Source of the DNA: Methanoregula sp.
GTDB taxonomy: Archaea > Halobacteriota > Methanomicrobia > Methanomicrobiales > Methanospirillaceae
Assembly (NCBI RefSeq): GCF_028712425.1
Contig: NZ_JAQTQD010000025.1
Span: 1-34,245 of the forward strand
DNA length: 34,245 bases
Direction: 5' to 3'
This document shows positions 1-8,464 of this stretch, in pieces (positions within the stretch are counted from its first letter, which is position 1; each line of letters opens with the position of its first letter). Under the pieces are notes generated by a model. That model was not told the DNA's origin and did no database searches. It saw nothing but the letters and a program-made list of their open reading frames with translations. A program made the position numbers and the translations under genes.

Positions 1-879
1 CAGATCATCTCCGGCTCGTGGAAGAATGCAAATCTCCGCCGCTACGACGTCACCAAGCTGCCGAAGAAGGCATATCCCGGCAAGATCCACCCCTACCAGA
101 GAATCATCGGCGAGATGCGGGAGATCATCCTCGAGATGGGCTTTACCGAGCTCTACGGGGAGATCGTCCAGCAGTCCTTCTGGAACTTCGATGCCCTCTT
201 CCAGCCGCAGGACCACCCGGCCCGCGAGATGCAGGACACGTTCTACCTGAAGGAGACGCTACCCCTCCCGAAAGGGTATGAGAACGTCAAAGCGATGCAT
301 ATCTCGGGGGGAGAGACCTCTTCGACCGGCTGGGGCGGCGTGTGGAAGGAAGAGAAGGCGGAGCAGTGCGTACTCCGGACGCACACGACGAGCCTCTCCA
401 TCCAGCACCTTGCACAGAACACCAGACCTCCGGTCAAGGCATTTGCCGTTGGCCGGGTGTACCGGCGCGAGACGATCGACACAACGCACCTTGCCGAGTT
501 CGAACAGCTCGAAGGCATCGTGATGGATGAGAACGTCTCGTTTGCCAACCTGCTCGGAACGCTCCGCGAGTTCTACAACCGCATGGGTTTTGAGAACGTG
601 CGGTTCAAGCCCTCGTATTACCCCTACACCGAGCCAAGCCTTGATGCCGAAGTTTACATTGATGGGATCGGGTGGATCGAGATGGGCGGCGCCGGAGTCT
701 TCCGTGAAGAAGTCACCGCGCCTCTCGGTATAAAGTATCCCGTCCTGGCCTGGGGCCTTGGGGTGAGCCGGATTGCGATGCTCCGGCTTGGATTAAAAGA
801 CCTGCGCCTCCTCCACAAGAGCGATGTTGCCTTCCTCCGGGAGACACCATCGTACCGGCAGATGAAGGGAGGGATCTGA
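1..879 (+). CDS. pheS: Phenylalanyl-tRNA synthetase alpha subunit, 5'-truncated by the window edge
   Basis: Catalytic subunit of the class II synthetase that charges tRNA-Phe in the cytoplasm, working as an alpha2beta2 complex with PheT. The frame is open from base 1, so the N-terminus lies outside the window and about 292 codons are visible. Class II features are present: a motif 2-like segment (VGRVYRRE), the [15 protein letters not shown] stretch, and a motif 3 segment ([10 protein letters not shown]) near the C-terminus. The stop is 2 nt before the pheT start, so the two are co-transcribed and probably translationally coupled. Identification is secure from these motifs and the pheT neighbour. 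An in-frame ATG at 115 is internal, because the codons before it (for example KIHPYQRII) are clearly coding. Confidence 0.97.
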   Translation, partial: QIISGSWKNANLRRYDVTKLPKKAYPGKIHPYQRIIGEMREIILEMGFTELYGEIVQQSFWNFDALFQPQDHPAREMQDTFYLKETLPLPKGYENVKAMHISGGETSSTGWGGVWKEEKAEQCVLRTHTTSLSIQHLAQNTRPPVKAFAVGRVYRRETIDTTHLAEFEQLEGIVMDENVSFANLLGTLREFYNRMGFENVRFKPSYYPYTEPSLDAEVYIDGIGWIEMGGAGVFREEVTAPLGIKYPVLAWGLGVSRIAMLRLGLKDLRLLHKSDVAFLRETPSYRQMKGGI

Positions 880-881
880 CG

Positions 882-2510
882 ATGGCGGTCATCACCCTCC
901 CCTACAAGTATCTCGAACGGCTCACCCGTGCTGACCGGAAGACGATCCTTGAAAAAGTCCCCCTGATCGGTTCCGATATCGAGCGGATCGAGGAGGATCA
1001 CGCGGACGTGGAGTTCTTCCCGGACCGGCCCGACCTGTTCAGTCCCGAAGGGGTAGCCCGCGCAATGCGGGGGTATCTCGGGATCGAAACCGGTCTGCCG
1101 GAATACCCGGTCAAGCCTTCGGGGATCCGGTTCACCATCGATCCCCAGCTTGCAGCCATCCGCCCGGTTCTCGGTGCGGCGGTCATCCGTGGCGTGAAGT
1201 TCGACGATGAATCGATCCAGAGCATCATGTCCCTGCAGGAGTCGCTCCACTGGGCCGTAGGCCGGGGCCGGAGTAAAGTCGCCATCGGTATCCACGACAT
1301 GGACACGGTCAAGCCGCCATTCCACTATATCGCATCAAGGAGGAGCCGTGGTTTTGTCCCGCTCGACTTCACCGGGAAGATGACGATGGAGGAGATCCTC
1401 GAGAAGCACCCAAAAGGCCGTGACTATGCGAAGATCGTAAAAGACTTCCCGCTCTTCCCGCTCATTGTGGACGATGACGACCATGTTCTCTCGTTCCCCC
1501 CGATCATCAACGGGGAGCGGACGCGTGTCACCATCGACACCAAGAACATCCTCCTCGACACCACCGGCACCGACAAACGGGCAGTCAGCGTTGCGGTTAA
1601 TATCATCTGCACAGCGATGGCAGAAGCCGGGGCAACCATCGAGAGCGTTGAGATCGGAGGCGTCCAGACCCCGACCCTTGCCCCTGCCGAGCGTGTCGTC
1701 AGCGTCAGCGAGTGTTCGCGCCTGCTGGGAGCGGACCTGACACCGGAATCCATGTGCGGGTACCTGAAGAGGATGCGCTTTGGTGCAGAACCGGCCGGTG
1801 CCGGCAAGGTAACAGTACAGGTCCCCTGCTATCGTGCCGATATCATGCACGACTGGGATCTCTTCGAGGATGTGGCGATTGCGTATGGCTACGACAAGCT
1901 GGAATCCGTGCCCCCGAAGACCTTCACCGTTGGAAAATCCCACCAGGTGCAGGTCGGCATGGCGCTTGCCCGGCAGGTGTTTTCCGGCCTCGGGTATCTC
2001 GAAGTCATGCCGTTCACGCTGACCAATAAGGATGTGCTGTATAAGCGTATGCAGCGGACGGAGACACCCGGTGTCCTCCATGTCATGCACCCTATCAGCA
2101 TCGAGAATACGGTGGTACGGACTGAACTCTTACCCCTGCTCATGGAGTTCCTCACCATCAACCGGCACCGTGAACTGCCCCAGCGCCTCTTTACCGTCGG
2201 TGATGTGGTGGTCGATTGTAAGACCCGCCAGCAGGCCTCTGGTGTCAGCATCCATCCGGAGGCAGACTTCTCGGAAGCCTATGCAACCGCCGATGCAGTG
2301 CTCCACGAGCTCTCCATTGAGTATATGGTAAAAGAATCCGCAGATCCCGCATTTATCGACGGGCGCCGGGGCGATATTATCGTGAACGGGAAAAAGGTAG
2401 GAGTCTTTGGCGAGATCCACCCCGCCGTGCTGGTGGCGTTCGAGCTCGAACACCCGGTTGCAGCGTTCGAGTTCGACCTCAGAGCCGTACCGGGATACCC
2501 CGTCCTCTGA
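882..2510 (+). CDS. pheT: Phenylalanyl-tRNA synthetase beta subunit
   Basis: Partner of PheS; the beta subunit carries tRNA-recognition and phenylalanine-editing modules. The 542-residue length fits the compact archaeal/eukaryotic beta subunit rather than the roughly 800-residue bacterial form. The sequence opens with [19 protein letters not shown] and contains the [20 protein letters not shown] region typical of archaeal PheT, a central B3/B4-like domain, a B5-like segment, and a catalytic-like C-terminal fold ([20 protein letters not shown]). It starts 2 nt after pheS stops. Its 3' end overlaps the convergent hisF gene by 32 bp, so both stop codons lie inside the other gene. Confidence 0.96.
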   Translation: MAVITLPYKYLERLTRADRKTILEKVPLIGSDIERIEEDHADVEFFPDRPDLFSPEGVARAMRGYLGIETGLPEYPVKPSGIRFTIDPQLAAIRPVLGAAVIRGVKFDDESIQSIMSLQESLHWAVGRGRSKVAIGIHDMDTVKPPFHYIASRRSRGFVPLDFTGKMTMEEILEKHPKGRDYAKIVKDFPLFPLIVDDDDHVLSFPPIINGERTRVTIDTKNILLDTTGTDKRAVSVAVNIICTAMAEAGATIESVEIGGVQTPTLAPAERVVSVSECSRLLGADLTPESMCGYLKRMRFGAEPAGAGKVTVQVPCYRADIMHDWDLFEDVAIAYGYDKLESVPPKTFTVGKSHQVQVGMALARQVFSGLGYLEVMPFTLTNKDVLYKRMQRTETPGVLHVMHPISIENTVVRTELLPLLMEFLTINRHRELPQRLFTVGDVVVDCKTRQQASGVSIHPEADFSEAYATADAVLHELSIEYMVKESADPAFIDGRRGDIIVNGKKVGVFGEIHPAVLVAFELEHPVAAFEFDLRAVPGYPVL

Positions 2511-3294
2511 GGTATTCCTTCACTTCTTTTACCGTGAACTCGCCGTAGTGGAAAACACTTGCCGCAAGGCAGGCATCCGCCTTCCCGTTTTTGAACCCTT
2601 CATAGAAATGCTCAAGGGTCCCAACCCCCCCGCTGGCAACGACCGGGATGCCGACAGCATTGGAAATAGCCGCCGTAATTGGGATATCGAATCCGTTCTT
2701 CGTGCCGTCTGTCTCCATGCTTGTCAGGAGGATCTCGCCGGCACCCCTCTCCTCGGCCTCCTTTGCCCAGGCAACGGCATCGATTCCCGTTGGCTTGCTG
2801 CCGCCGTAGATGACGACTTCATACCAGCACGTTGACCCGTCCGGGAGGCTGACCGGGATTGCCTTCTCGTTCGGGGTGGTGTTCCGCCGTACATCGATCG
2901 CACAGACCATGCACTGGGTGCCGAATGCCTCCGCGCCGCGGGTGAGGAGGGACGGGTCATGAACAGCACTGGTGTTGAGGCTGACCTTGTCGGCACCGGC
3001 CCTCAGGATTTGCTGGATGTCGTCCAGGGACTTGAGGCCGCCCCCTACCGTGAGCGGCAGGAAGAGCTGGTCAGCGGCACGCTGGATGACATCGATGATG
3101 ATGCCCCGTTTCTCTTTGGAAGCGGTGATGTCGAGAAAGACGACTTCGTCAGCGCCCTGTTCATTATACCTGCCGGCCAACTCCACCGGGTCCCCGGCAT
3201 CCCGGAGCCCGATAAAATTAGTCCCTTTCACAACCCTGCCATCCTTGAGATCAAGGCAGGGGATGATCCTCCGTGTCAGCACCATAGCACTCAT
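2479..3294 (-). CDS. hisF: Imidazole glycerol phosphate synthase, cyclase subunit HisF
   Basis: HisF forms the cyclase half of imidazole glycerol phosphate synthase. It uses ammonia from HisH to turn PRFAR into imidazole glycerol phosphate and AICAR (histidine and purine pathways). It is a (beta/alpha)8 barrel. The first conserved aspartate is in [18 protein letters not shown], the second in CAIDVRR, and the phosphate-binding glycines in LTVGGG and VASGGVG. I chose the ATG at 3294 (271 aa); a second ATG nine bases later (3285) aligns as well with typical HisF N-termini. The reading frame runs open further upstream without family similarity. No other his gene is nearby. It is convergent with pheT, with a 32-bp overlap. 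Confidence 0.96.
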   Translation of the reverse strand: MSAMVLTRRIIPCLDLKDGRVVKGTNFIGLRDAGDPVELAGRYNEQGADEVVFLDITASKEKRGIIIDVIQRAADQLFLPLTVGGGLKSLDDIQQILRAGADKVSLNTSAVHDPSLLTRGAEAFGTQCMVCAIDVRRNTTPNEKAIPVSLPDGSTCWYEVVIYGGSKPTGIDAVAWAKEAEERGAGEILLTSMETDGTKNGFDIPITAAISNAVGIPVVASGGVGTLEHFYEGFKNGKADACLAASVFHYGEFTVKEVKEYLRGRGIPVRL

Positions 3295-3363
3295 AATTGG
3301 ATGGAAAAACCTATCATCATTTCGAAAGGCACCTGCACCAGCGCGGAGTTTATGTTGCCTGCC

Positions 3364-3380
3364 GACTCTATGTATAGGAT
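3364..3380 (+). promoter_or_regulatory. Possible TATA element of the ahcY gene
   Basis: The stretch CTCTATGTATAGGATAG lies about 60 nt before the chosen ATG. A start site about 25 nt downstream would give a leader of roughly 35-40 nt. That leader contains the perfect 10-bp palindrome GGGCCGGCCC, which could form a small hairpin. This was judged by eye only. Confidence 0.35.
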
Positions 3381-3433
3381 AGTCAGTTACCCGGGCGGGC
3401 CGGCCCAGTTCCGGTTCCCCGTTGAGGATATCC

Positions 3434-4660
3434 ATGAGTTCCGGAACGCTGAAGATTGAATGGGCAGGACAGTACATGCCCGTACTTGCTGCCATCAGGA
3501 AACAGTTTGTCAAAGAGAGACCGTTCGAGGGCATGACGATCGGCATGGCACTCCATGTCGAGGCCAAGACCGCGAACCTGGTATCGACCCTCGCCGCAGG
3601 TGGTGCAGAGGTCTATATCACCGGCTGCAACCCGCTCTCGACGCAGGATGATGTTGCCGAGGCTCTCGGGAAGGTAAAAAATGTCCACTGCTACGCGAAG
3701 CGGGCCTGCACGGTCGATGAGTATTATGCCGCGATCAATGACGTACTGGATGCAAAGCCGGTCATCACCATCGATGACGGCATGGACCTGATCCACTATA
3801 TCCACACCAAACGTCGCGACCTCTTAAAGAAGGTCATCGGGGGCTGCGAAGAGACCACCACGGGTATTCACCGGCTCAAGGCAATGGCCGCCGAGGGCAA
3901 GCTGGAGTTCCCCGTGGTTGCGGTCAACGATACCCCCATGAAGCATTTCTTCGACAATGTCCACGGCACCGGGGAGAGTGTTCTCTCGTCGATCATGATC
4001 ACGACGAACACGCTCATTGCCGGGAAATATTTTGTTGTCGCCGGCTACGGCTACTGCGGCCGCGGGCTTGCGCGGAAGGCACATGGGCTTGGTGCAAAGG
4101 TCATCGTCACCGAGATCGACCCCCGGCGGGCACTTGAGGCGCACATGGACGGGTTCATGGTCATGACCATGGAGGATGCAGCCGCCATCGGTGACATCTT
4201 TGTCACGACAACCGGGAACTGCGCCGTCATCGCAAAGAAGCACTTTGAAAAACTCAAGGATGGCGCGATCCTCGCAAACGCCGGCCACTTCAATGTCGAG
4301 ATCGATCTTGAATACCTCCACAAGAACGCCGCAAAGGTCATCCGGCGCGACGGCATCGAGACCTTCGTGCTCGGGAAGAAGTCCGTTCACGTCCTTGCCG
4401 AAGGCCGGCTCGTGAACCTTGCCACCCCGAAGGGGATGGGACACCCGATCGAGGTCATGGACTTAAGTTTCGCACTCCAGGCGCTTTGCACGCTTTATAT
4501 CGCAAAGAACGGGAAGAAGATGAAGGGTGGCGTGTACGATGTGCCAAACGAGATCGATGAGCAGGTGGCAAACCTGAAACTTGCGTCTCTCGGGCTCTCT
4601 ATCGACGCGCTCTCAAAAGAACAGAAGAACTATTCCAGCAGCTGGGACATCGGGACGTAA
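3434..4660 (+). CDS. ahcY: S-adenosylhomocysteine / S-inosylhomocysteine hydrolase
   Basis: NAD-dependent hydrolase that removes the S-homocysteine nucleoside left after SAM-dependent methylation. The 408 residues show the family pattern: substrate-binding N-terminal half ([10 protein letters not shown]), [17 protein letters not shown], the NAD-binding glycine motif in AGYGYCGRG (about residue 198), and the C-terminal [18 protein letters not shown]. At the N-terminal nucleoside site the segment LHVEAKTA replaces the eukaryotic LHMTVETA, so a lysine sits where animal enzymes have the glutamate near the purine 6-position. In methanogens such as Methanocaldococcus the homologue prefers S-inosylhomocysteine, so that substrate is possible here (inference). 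The ATG at 3434 is preceded by GAGG; an in-frame TTG lies 12 nt upstream. It is convergent with the glycosylase gene, 14 bp away. Confidence 0.93.
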   Translation: MSSGTLKIEWAGQYMPVLAAIRKQFVKERPFEGMTIGMALHVEAKTANLVSTLAAGGAEVYITGCNPLSTQDDVAEALGKVKNVHCYAKRACTVDEYYAAINDVLDAKPVITIDDGMDLIHYIHTKRRDLLKKVIGGCEETTTGIHRLKAMAAEGKLEFPVVAVNDTPMKHFFDNVHGTGESVLSSIMITTNTLIAGKYFVVAGYGYCGRGLARKAHGLGAKVIVTEIDPRRALEAHMDGFMVMTMEDAAAIGDIFVTTTGNCAVIAKKHFEKLKDGAILANAGHFNVEIDLEYLHKNAAKVIRRDGIETFVLGKKSVHVLAEGRLVNLATPKGMGHPIEVMDLSFALQALCTLYIAKNGKKMKGGVYDVPNEIDEQVANLKLASLGLSIDALSKEQKNYSSSWDIGT

Positions 4661-4669
4661 ATCCCCTCC

Positions 4670-4676
4670 TTTTTTT
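4670..4676 (+). terminator. T7 tract after the SAH/SIH hydrolase gene
   Basis: Seven consecutive T residues begin 10 nt after the ahcY stop and run into the 3' end of the convergent glycosylase gene. Oligo-T tracts without a required hairpin are the usual archaeal termination signal. Confidence 0.5.
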
Positions 4677-5523
4677 ACAGCATCCTTGCCGCGTACAGGT
4701 ATTCCTGTGCCCAGCCGCAATACTCCCCGAACTGCTCCTTTGCAAACATCCGTATCCGGTCGTACTCCCTCGTTGTCAGAGGAGTATCCGTGGGAAGGTC
4801 CGGAAGGTATTGTTCTTTTAAGATCCGCCGGATCCAGACATCCACGGGAAATGCCTCGTATTTCTGGAACGCGAAGAGGAGGATGCAGTCGGCGGCTTTC
4901 AGGCCAACACCCTGCAGTTTCATCAGTTCCCTGCGGGCATCCTCGTACGGGAGACTGCGGATTTTCTGCTCCCACAATCTCATGTCGGTGACGGTGCAGG
5001 AGGTGTCGTACACGTATGGCTGGCGGTACCCGAGCTTGCATACAGCGAGCTCCTCCAATCCCTCGCAGGAAATACCGGAAGGGTCAGGGAACGTATAGAA
5101 CGTCTGTCCTCCCGATCGTACCCTTGTGCCGAAGCGCTCTGCAAGCAACCCGATCCTGCGCCGGATGGTCGGGATATTGGAATTTGTGGAGCAGATATAG
5201 GAGACGGTGCACTCCCAGGGGGGCTGGCGCACAAGGCGCAGGCCGCTGCACTCTCCGATTGCCCGGTGGATCACGGGATCATTGTCAATGACAGAGAGGA
5301 TCGGGGGCAGGTCGACATCGAGAGCGAAGTACTGACGGATGAATTCCGCAGGCGCGCCGCTGAACCTGAGCCTGTTTCCGTTCTGTCGTATCCGGATGAC
5401 GTGGTTGCCAACAATCCCCTGCCATGTGCCATCGGGACTCCGCTCCCAGCGGAAGACCTGCCCGCAGCCGAGTGTCTCGTCAAGCGAGAACGGCTGTTCA
5501 GGAGGAAGAGTGACAGATGGCAT
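4675..5523 (-). CDS. ogg: OGG1-type 8-oxoguanine DNA glycosylase / AP lyase
   Basis: Base-excision repair enzyme of the helix-hairpin-helix superfamily that removes oxidised guanine and nicks the abasic site. The 282-residue protein starts MPSVTLPPEQPFSLDETL. It has the OGG N-terminal domain (GCGQVFRWE, like the eukaryotic GQ.FRW motif) and the CSTNSNIPTI helix. The HhH motif LQGVGLKAADCILLFAF carries the catalytic lysine (about K209), and the conserved aspartate is in FPVDVWIRR (about D228). These residues place it with OGG1 rather than the AlkA or EndoIII types. The ATG at 5523 was chosen because similarity to OGG1 begins just after it; the frame continues 36 codons upstream without family features. 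It is divergent from the small gene at 5691. Confidence 0.9.
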   Translation of the reverse strand: MPSVTLPPEQPFSLDETLGCGQVFRWERSPDGTWQGIVGNHVIRIRQNGNRLRFSGAPAEFIRQYFALDVDLPPILSVIDNDPVIHRAIGECSGLRLVRQPPWECTVSYICSTNSNIPTIRRRIGLLAERFGTRVRSGGQTFYTFPDPSGISCEGLEELAVCKLGYRQPYVYDTSCTVTDMRLWEQKIRSLPYEDARRELMKLQGVGLKAADCILLFAFQKYEAFPVDVWIRRILKEQYLPDLPTDTPLTTREYDRIRMFAKEQFGEYCGWAQEYLYAARML

Positions 5524-5662
5524 GATGCGAATCCTGCGGGAGAGAGCGGGTTTGCTGTACCATTGACCATTCCCCCTCTTATTCGCTCGGGATGGTGCAA
5601 AACAGCCAGCGAGGGATGCAATCCCTGTCATTGTATCGTGACCGGATCGGAACGAATAGCAT

Positions 5663-5676
5663 TTTAATATATAAAT
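5663..5676 (+). promoter_or_regulatory. TATA box of the 109-residue protein gene
   Basis: A strong archaeal TATA-like sequence (TTTAATATATAAAT) ends 14 nt before the ATG at 5691. With the usual distance of about 25 nt from TATA centre to start site, transcription would begin at or within a few bases of the ATG, which predicts a leaderless or near-leaderless mRNA. No convincing Shine-Dalgarno is needed or seen. Confidence 0.6.
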
Positions 5677-5690
5677 GAATAGTTCTCCTT

Positions 5691-6020
5691 ATGGAATTAG
5701 CAGAAACGCTCAGGACATTTATTGAAGAAGGCGCAGACTGGGAACGCAAACAGACATCGGTCAAAGGTGTCTCCATCATCCGCCTCCCCGCAACCAAGAA
5801 CCGTGCCGCCTCGCTTGCAATTGACATCAACCCCCTCGGCCCCAACGGCCTGCCGATGAAGAAGAAGGGCATCATGATCATGAACTCGGCCGAGATTGCC
5901 GCATTCCGGGCAGCGTTCAACAACGAGAAGGTAGACAGCCTTGTCGCCGCGCTCGAAGAGGTGCTCCCGGAGCGGAAGACGGCCGGAACACCGGCGAAAT
6001 CAGATGTCCTGCAGATCTGA
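5691..6020 (+). CDS. Small conserved-looking protein of unknown function
   Basis: I do not recognise this 109-residue protein. It is soluble with no signal peptide or membrane segment. It opens with an acidic helix (MELAETLRTFIEEGADWERKQ), has a central basic/hydrophobic stretch (GLPMKKKGIMIMN) that looks like beta strands, and ends with a helix (VDSLVAALEEVLPE) before a polar tail. It is led by a strong TATA box 14 nt upstream. It ends 25 nt before the lipoprotein gene and could share its transcript. Codon usage resembles neighbouring genes, so it is very probably real. Confidence 0.8.
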   Translation: MELAETLRTFIEEGADWERKQTSVKGVSIIRLPATKNRAASLAIDINPLGPNGLPMKKKGIMIMNSAEIAAFRAAFNNEKVDSLVAALEEVLPERKTAGTPAKSDVLQI

Positions 6021-6045
6021 TCGCACCCGTAACCACCGTTGCTGA

Positions 6046-6543
6046 ATGGGAGTGACCGCCATAAAAAAAGGGCTCGTACCCCTTCTCATCATCGTTGTCG
6101 TTGTCCTTGCAGTGTCCGGGTGTCTCGGCAGGGAGGCCCCGGCAGGTCCCGACAAGGCTCCGCCAGCGCTGCTCATCGACTATCACCGTACCGGGGGGTT
6201 TGCTGGCGTTGACGACCGCCTCCTCCTGTTTGACAATGGTGCAGGTCTCGTTTCTACCCGTTCCGTTACCCGTGACTTCCTGGTGAACAGTTCAGAGTTG
6301 CAGCGGTTGAACCTGGTATTCCGGGAAGCAGGATTCGCGTCGCTCAAGGACACCTACACCTCACCGAGTGGTGGCGCCGATTTCATGAGCTACCGGATCA
6401 CGTTTGGAAACAAGACCGTTCAGACAGAGGATACGGTAATTCCCTTCACGCTCCAGCCGGTCATACGGGAGCTGAACGCGATCATTACCTCCCGCAGCAC
6501 GCCGGACCTTGCCCCGGCATCGCTGACAAACGTACGGGTATAG
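6046..6543 (+). CDS. Predicted secreted lipoprotein, unknown function
   Basis: 165-residue exported protein. A basic N-terminus (AIKKG) is followed by a hydrophobic core and a lipobox-like VSGC, putting the probable lipid-modified cysteine at residue 26 and the protein on the outer face of the membrane. The remainder is about 140 residues with alternating hydrophobic strands (ADFMSYRITFGNKTVQTEDTV), suggesting a small beta-rich domain. I recognise no enzymatic motif. The start could be ATG 6046 or GTG 6052; both keep the signal peptide. It lies 25 nt after the 109-residue protein gene on the same strand. Confidence 0.8.
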   Translation: MGVTAIKKGLVPLLIIVVVVLAVSGCLGREAPAGPDKAPPALLIDYHRTGGFAGVDDRLLLFDNGAGLVSTRSVTRDFLVNSSELQRLNLVFREAGFASLKDTYTSPSGGADFMSYRITFGNKTVQTEDTVIPFTLQPVIRELNAIITSRSTPDLAPASLTNVRV

Positions 6544-6600
6544 CCTAAAACGGTGCGGAATTGCTGCGATCCCTTCGCAGGCGATGACTCAAAAAAAGGA

Positions 6601-7503
6601 TTACTTGTTCTCGTACACGCAGGACTGGATGTCGTGGCCGAGCTTGCCGATTGCATCGGCACGGCAGCGCTGGCAGTGCCGCATCTGCTTCACGTATTTG
6701 CTACACTCGTCCTGCATCTTCCGCTTCATCTCGGGTGTCGGTGGCGTGATGTTCGCGAACTTGTACTGGGCGATGAGTGGTATGAGGTTGAAGGTGTAGA
6801 CGCCCATCTCGCCTACCTTCTTTGCAATGGCCGGGATGTGGTCCTCGTTGATGCCGGGGATGTAGACGGTGTTGATCTTCACGATCATGTTGCGTTTGAC
6901 TGCCTCTTCGATACCTTTCATCTGCCGGGAGAGGAGGAGTTTTGCGCCTTCGATGCCTTCGTAGCGCTTCCCCTGGTAATCAACAAACTGGTAGATCTTT
7001 GCCCCGATCTCCGGGTCGATGGCGTTTAAGGTGACCGTGATATTGCCCACATCATATTTCTGGAGAAGGTCAATCTTGTCCGGAAGGAGGAGGCCGTTGG
7101 TGCTGATGCATTTTATGACATTCGGGTATTTCTCATGGAGTTGCCGGAGCGTCTCGAAGGTCTCCTCGTTTGCGAGCGGATCGCCGGGCCCCGCGATCCC
7201 GACGACCTTGATATAATTGTACTTGTCCACGACCTTCTTGACCATGTCCATGGCCTCGTCCGGCTTGAGCACTTTTGTTGTGACACCGGGGCGGCTCTCG
7301 TTGACACAGTCGAAGTCGCGGATGCAGTAGTTGCACTGGATATTGCATTTCGGTGCAACCGGGACGTGGCACCTCCCGAAATTATGGCATGCACCCTCGG
7401 AGAAACACGGGTGCTCCTTGATCTTGCGCATCTGTGCAGGGTCCCACTGGACTTTCCGGCCCTGGACTTCTGCATACTTCACTTCATCCGGCATAATGAA
7501 CAT
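6601..7503 (-). CDS. nifB: NifB-type radical SAM protein (nitrogenase cofactor precursor synthesis)
   Basis: Radical SAM enzyme that in nitrogen fixers builds NifB-co, the 8Fe-9S-C precursor of the nitrogenase cofactor. The protein is 300 residues from ATG 7503. It has the NifB signature HPCFSEGACHNFGRCH, then the radical SAM CxxxCxxC motif (C53, C57, C60 in CNIQCNYC), GIAGPGDPLAN, and the C-terminal CQRCRADAIGKLGHD motif typical of NifB. It ends there without a NifX-like domain, as in methanogen NifB proteins. A second ATG at 7494 is a possible start. It has its own promoter and no nif gene next to it. Function as NifB is well supported by motifs; whether this strain fixes nitrogen cannot be told here. 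Confidence 0.93.
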   Translation of the reverse strand: MFIMPDEVKYAEVQGRKVQWDPAQMRKIKEHPCFSEGACHNFGRCHVPVAPKCNIQCNYCIRDFDCVNESRPGVTTKVLKPDEAMDMVKKVVDKYNYIKVVGIAGPGDPLANEETFETLRQLHEKYPNVIKCISTNGLLLPDKIDLLQKYDVGNITVTLNAIDPEIGAKIYQFVDYQGKRYEGIEGAKLLLSRQMKGIEEAVKRNMIVKINTVYIPGINEDHIPAIAKKVGEMGVYTFNLIPLIAQYKFANITPPTPEMKRKMQDECSKYVKQMRHCQRCRADAIGKLGHDIQSCVYENK

Positions 7504-7521
7504 CACAACATAGGTTCTTGG

Positions 7522-7533
7522 GGTATTTATACC
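7522..7533 (-). promoter_or_regulatory. TATA box of nifB
   Basis: On the minus strand the sequence reads GGTATAAATACC, itself palindromic, centred about 25 nt before the ATG at 7503. This predicts a transcript beginning at or next to that ATG (leaderless), or a very short leader if ATG 7494 is used. Confidence 0.65.
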
Positions 7534-7663
7534 GTGCAATTGTGATAGCGGGGATGCGTCCGGGACTACGTTGCATGTGACTTTCCTTTGAACCCGGTGC
7601 GATTCTTTTCCGAAACAGAATGCAATGCTCTTATGGTCAGGAGATCAACGTACTGGAGAGACC

Positions 7664-8221
7664 ATGAAAAAATCCGAGAAGGTGAAGGGAAAAGAGGCTG
7701 TCGCAGCGAAAAAGAAGAAGATGCGGCAGTACGCGATAGGTGCTGTTGTCGCACTCGTTGTTATTGCCGTTGTTACGTTTTATTTTTTCAATCCGTTCTT
7801 TGCAAAGAGTGGCGATACAGTCTCAGTCTATTACACCGGTTCGCTGGCCGATGGGACCGTCTTTGATTCAAACCTGAATGCGGCCCCAATTGTCTTCACC
7901 ATTGGTCAGGGGAAAGTCATTCCCGGCTTAGAGGAGGCGGTGATCGGAATGGCCCCGAATACCACGAAGACCGTTCACATCCCCATGGCAAAAGCATACG
8001 GACCGTACGATTCTTCGCTTGTCTTCACGGTAAACCGGTCGGATTTCGGGATTGAGAACCCGGTCATGGGGGAGCGATACTCGATCCGGAGAGCAACCGA
8101 CAACGCGGTGGCACATATCAGGATCATCAACATGACTGAAGATACCATAACGATTGACCCGAACCACGATCTTGCGGGAAAAGACCTGGTCTTTACTGTC
8201 ACGCTTGTGAGAATCGCATAA
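7664..8221 (+). CDS. Membrane-anchored FKBP-type peptidyl-prolyl isomerase
   Basis: Prolyl cis-trans isomerase of the FKBP family, 185 residues from ATG 7664 (preceded by TGGAGAG). A very basic cytoplasmic N-terminus (KKSEKVKGKEAVAAKKKK) precedes one membrane helix at about residues 22-44, so the catalytic domain faces outside the cell. The domain shows VSVYYTGSLADGTVFDSN, GQGKVIPGLEEAVIGM and KAYGPYD, the standard FKBP/SlyD pattern. It is followed by an insert-in-flap-like segment and closing strand (LVFTVTLVRI). An upstream in-frame ATG at 7625 would add 13 residues without family likeness. The likely role is folding of extracytoplasmic proteins (inference from topology). Confidence 0.92.
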   Translation: MKKSEKVKGKEAVAAKKKKMRQYAIGAVVALVVIAVVTFYFFNPFFAKSGDTVSVYYTGSLADGTVFDSNLNAAPIVFTIGQGKVIPGLEEAVIGMAPNTTKTVHIPMAKAYGPYDSSLVFTVNRSDFGIENPVMGERYSIRRATDNAVAHIRIINMTEDTITIDPNHDLAGKDLVFTVTLVRIA

Positions 8222-8226
8222 CTCTC

Positions 8227-8231
8227 TTTTT
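8227..8231 (+). terminator. Short T tract after the FKBP gene
   Basis: CTCTTTTT begins 3 nt after the FKBP stop, before the convergent tRNA gene. It is a plausible but short archaeal oligo-T terminator. Confidence 0.35.
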
Positions 8232-8240
8232 AAAAAACGA

Positions 8241-8314
8241 TGGGCCCGGCCGGATTCGAACCGGCGACCTCCGCCGTGTAAGGGCGACGTCATAACCGAC
8301 TAGACCACGAGCCC
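8241..8314 (-). tRNA. tRNA-Val (anticodon UAC)
   Basis: A 74-nt cloverleaf read on the minus strand. The acceptor stem GGGCTCG pairs with CGGGCCC (one G-U pair), followed by discriminator A. The D arm is GTCTAGTCGGTTATGAC. The anticodon stem TCGCC/GGCGG closes the loop CTTACAC with anticodon TAC. The T arm is GCCGG-TTCGAAT-CCGGC. There is no intron and no encoded CCA. A TATA-like ATTAAT stretch lies about 30 nt upstream on the same strand (around 8338-8350). Confidence 0.96.
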
Positions 8315-8443
8315 GATAACCTACTAATGTCATCGTCGGGATTAATAACATTGCTGATTATCGCCCTCTCCGTCGCATTTTCGGCTGTTCAGAACGGAAA
8401 AAAATGCTCGTGAATCCCATGACTTTTGGAAGAATTACAGCAC

Positions 8444-8450
8444 GAAAAAA
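8444..8450 (-). terminator. T tract after the por operon
   Basis: On the minus strand CTCTCTTTTTTCG follows the porB stop by about 15 nt; a pyrimidine-rich oligo-T stretch of this kind is the usual archaeal terminator. Confidence 0.5.
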
Positions 8451-8464
8451 GAGAGGAAATGCCA

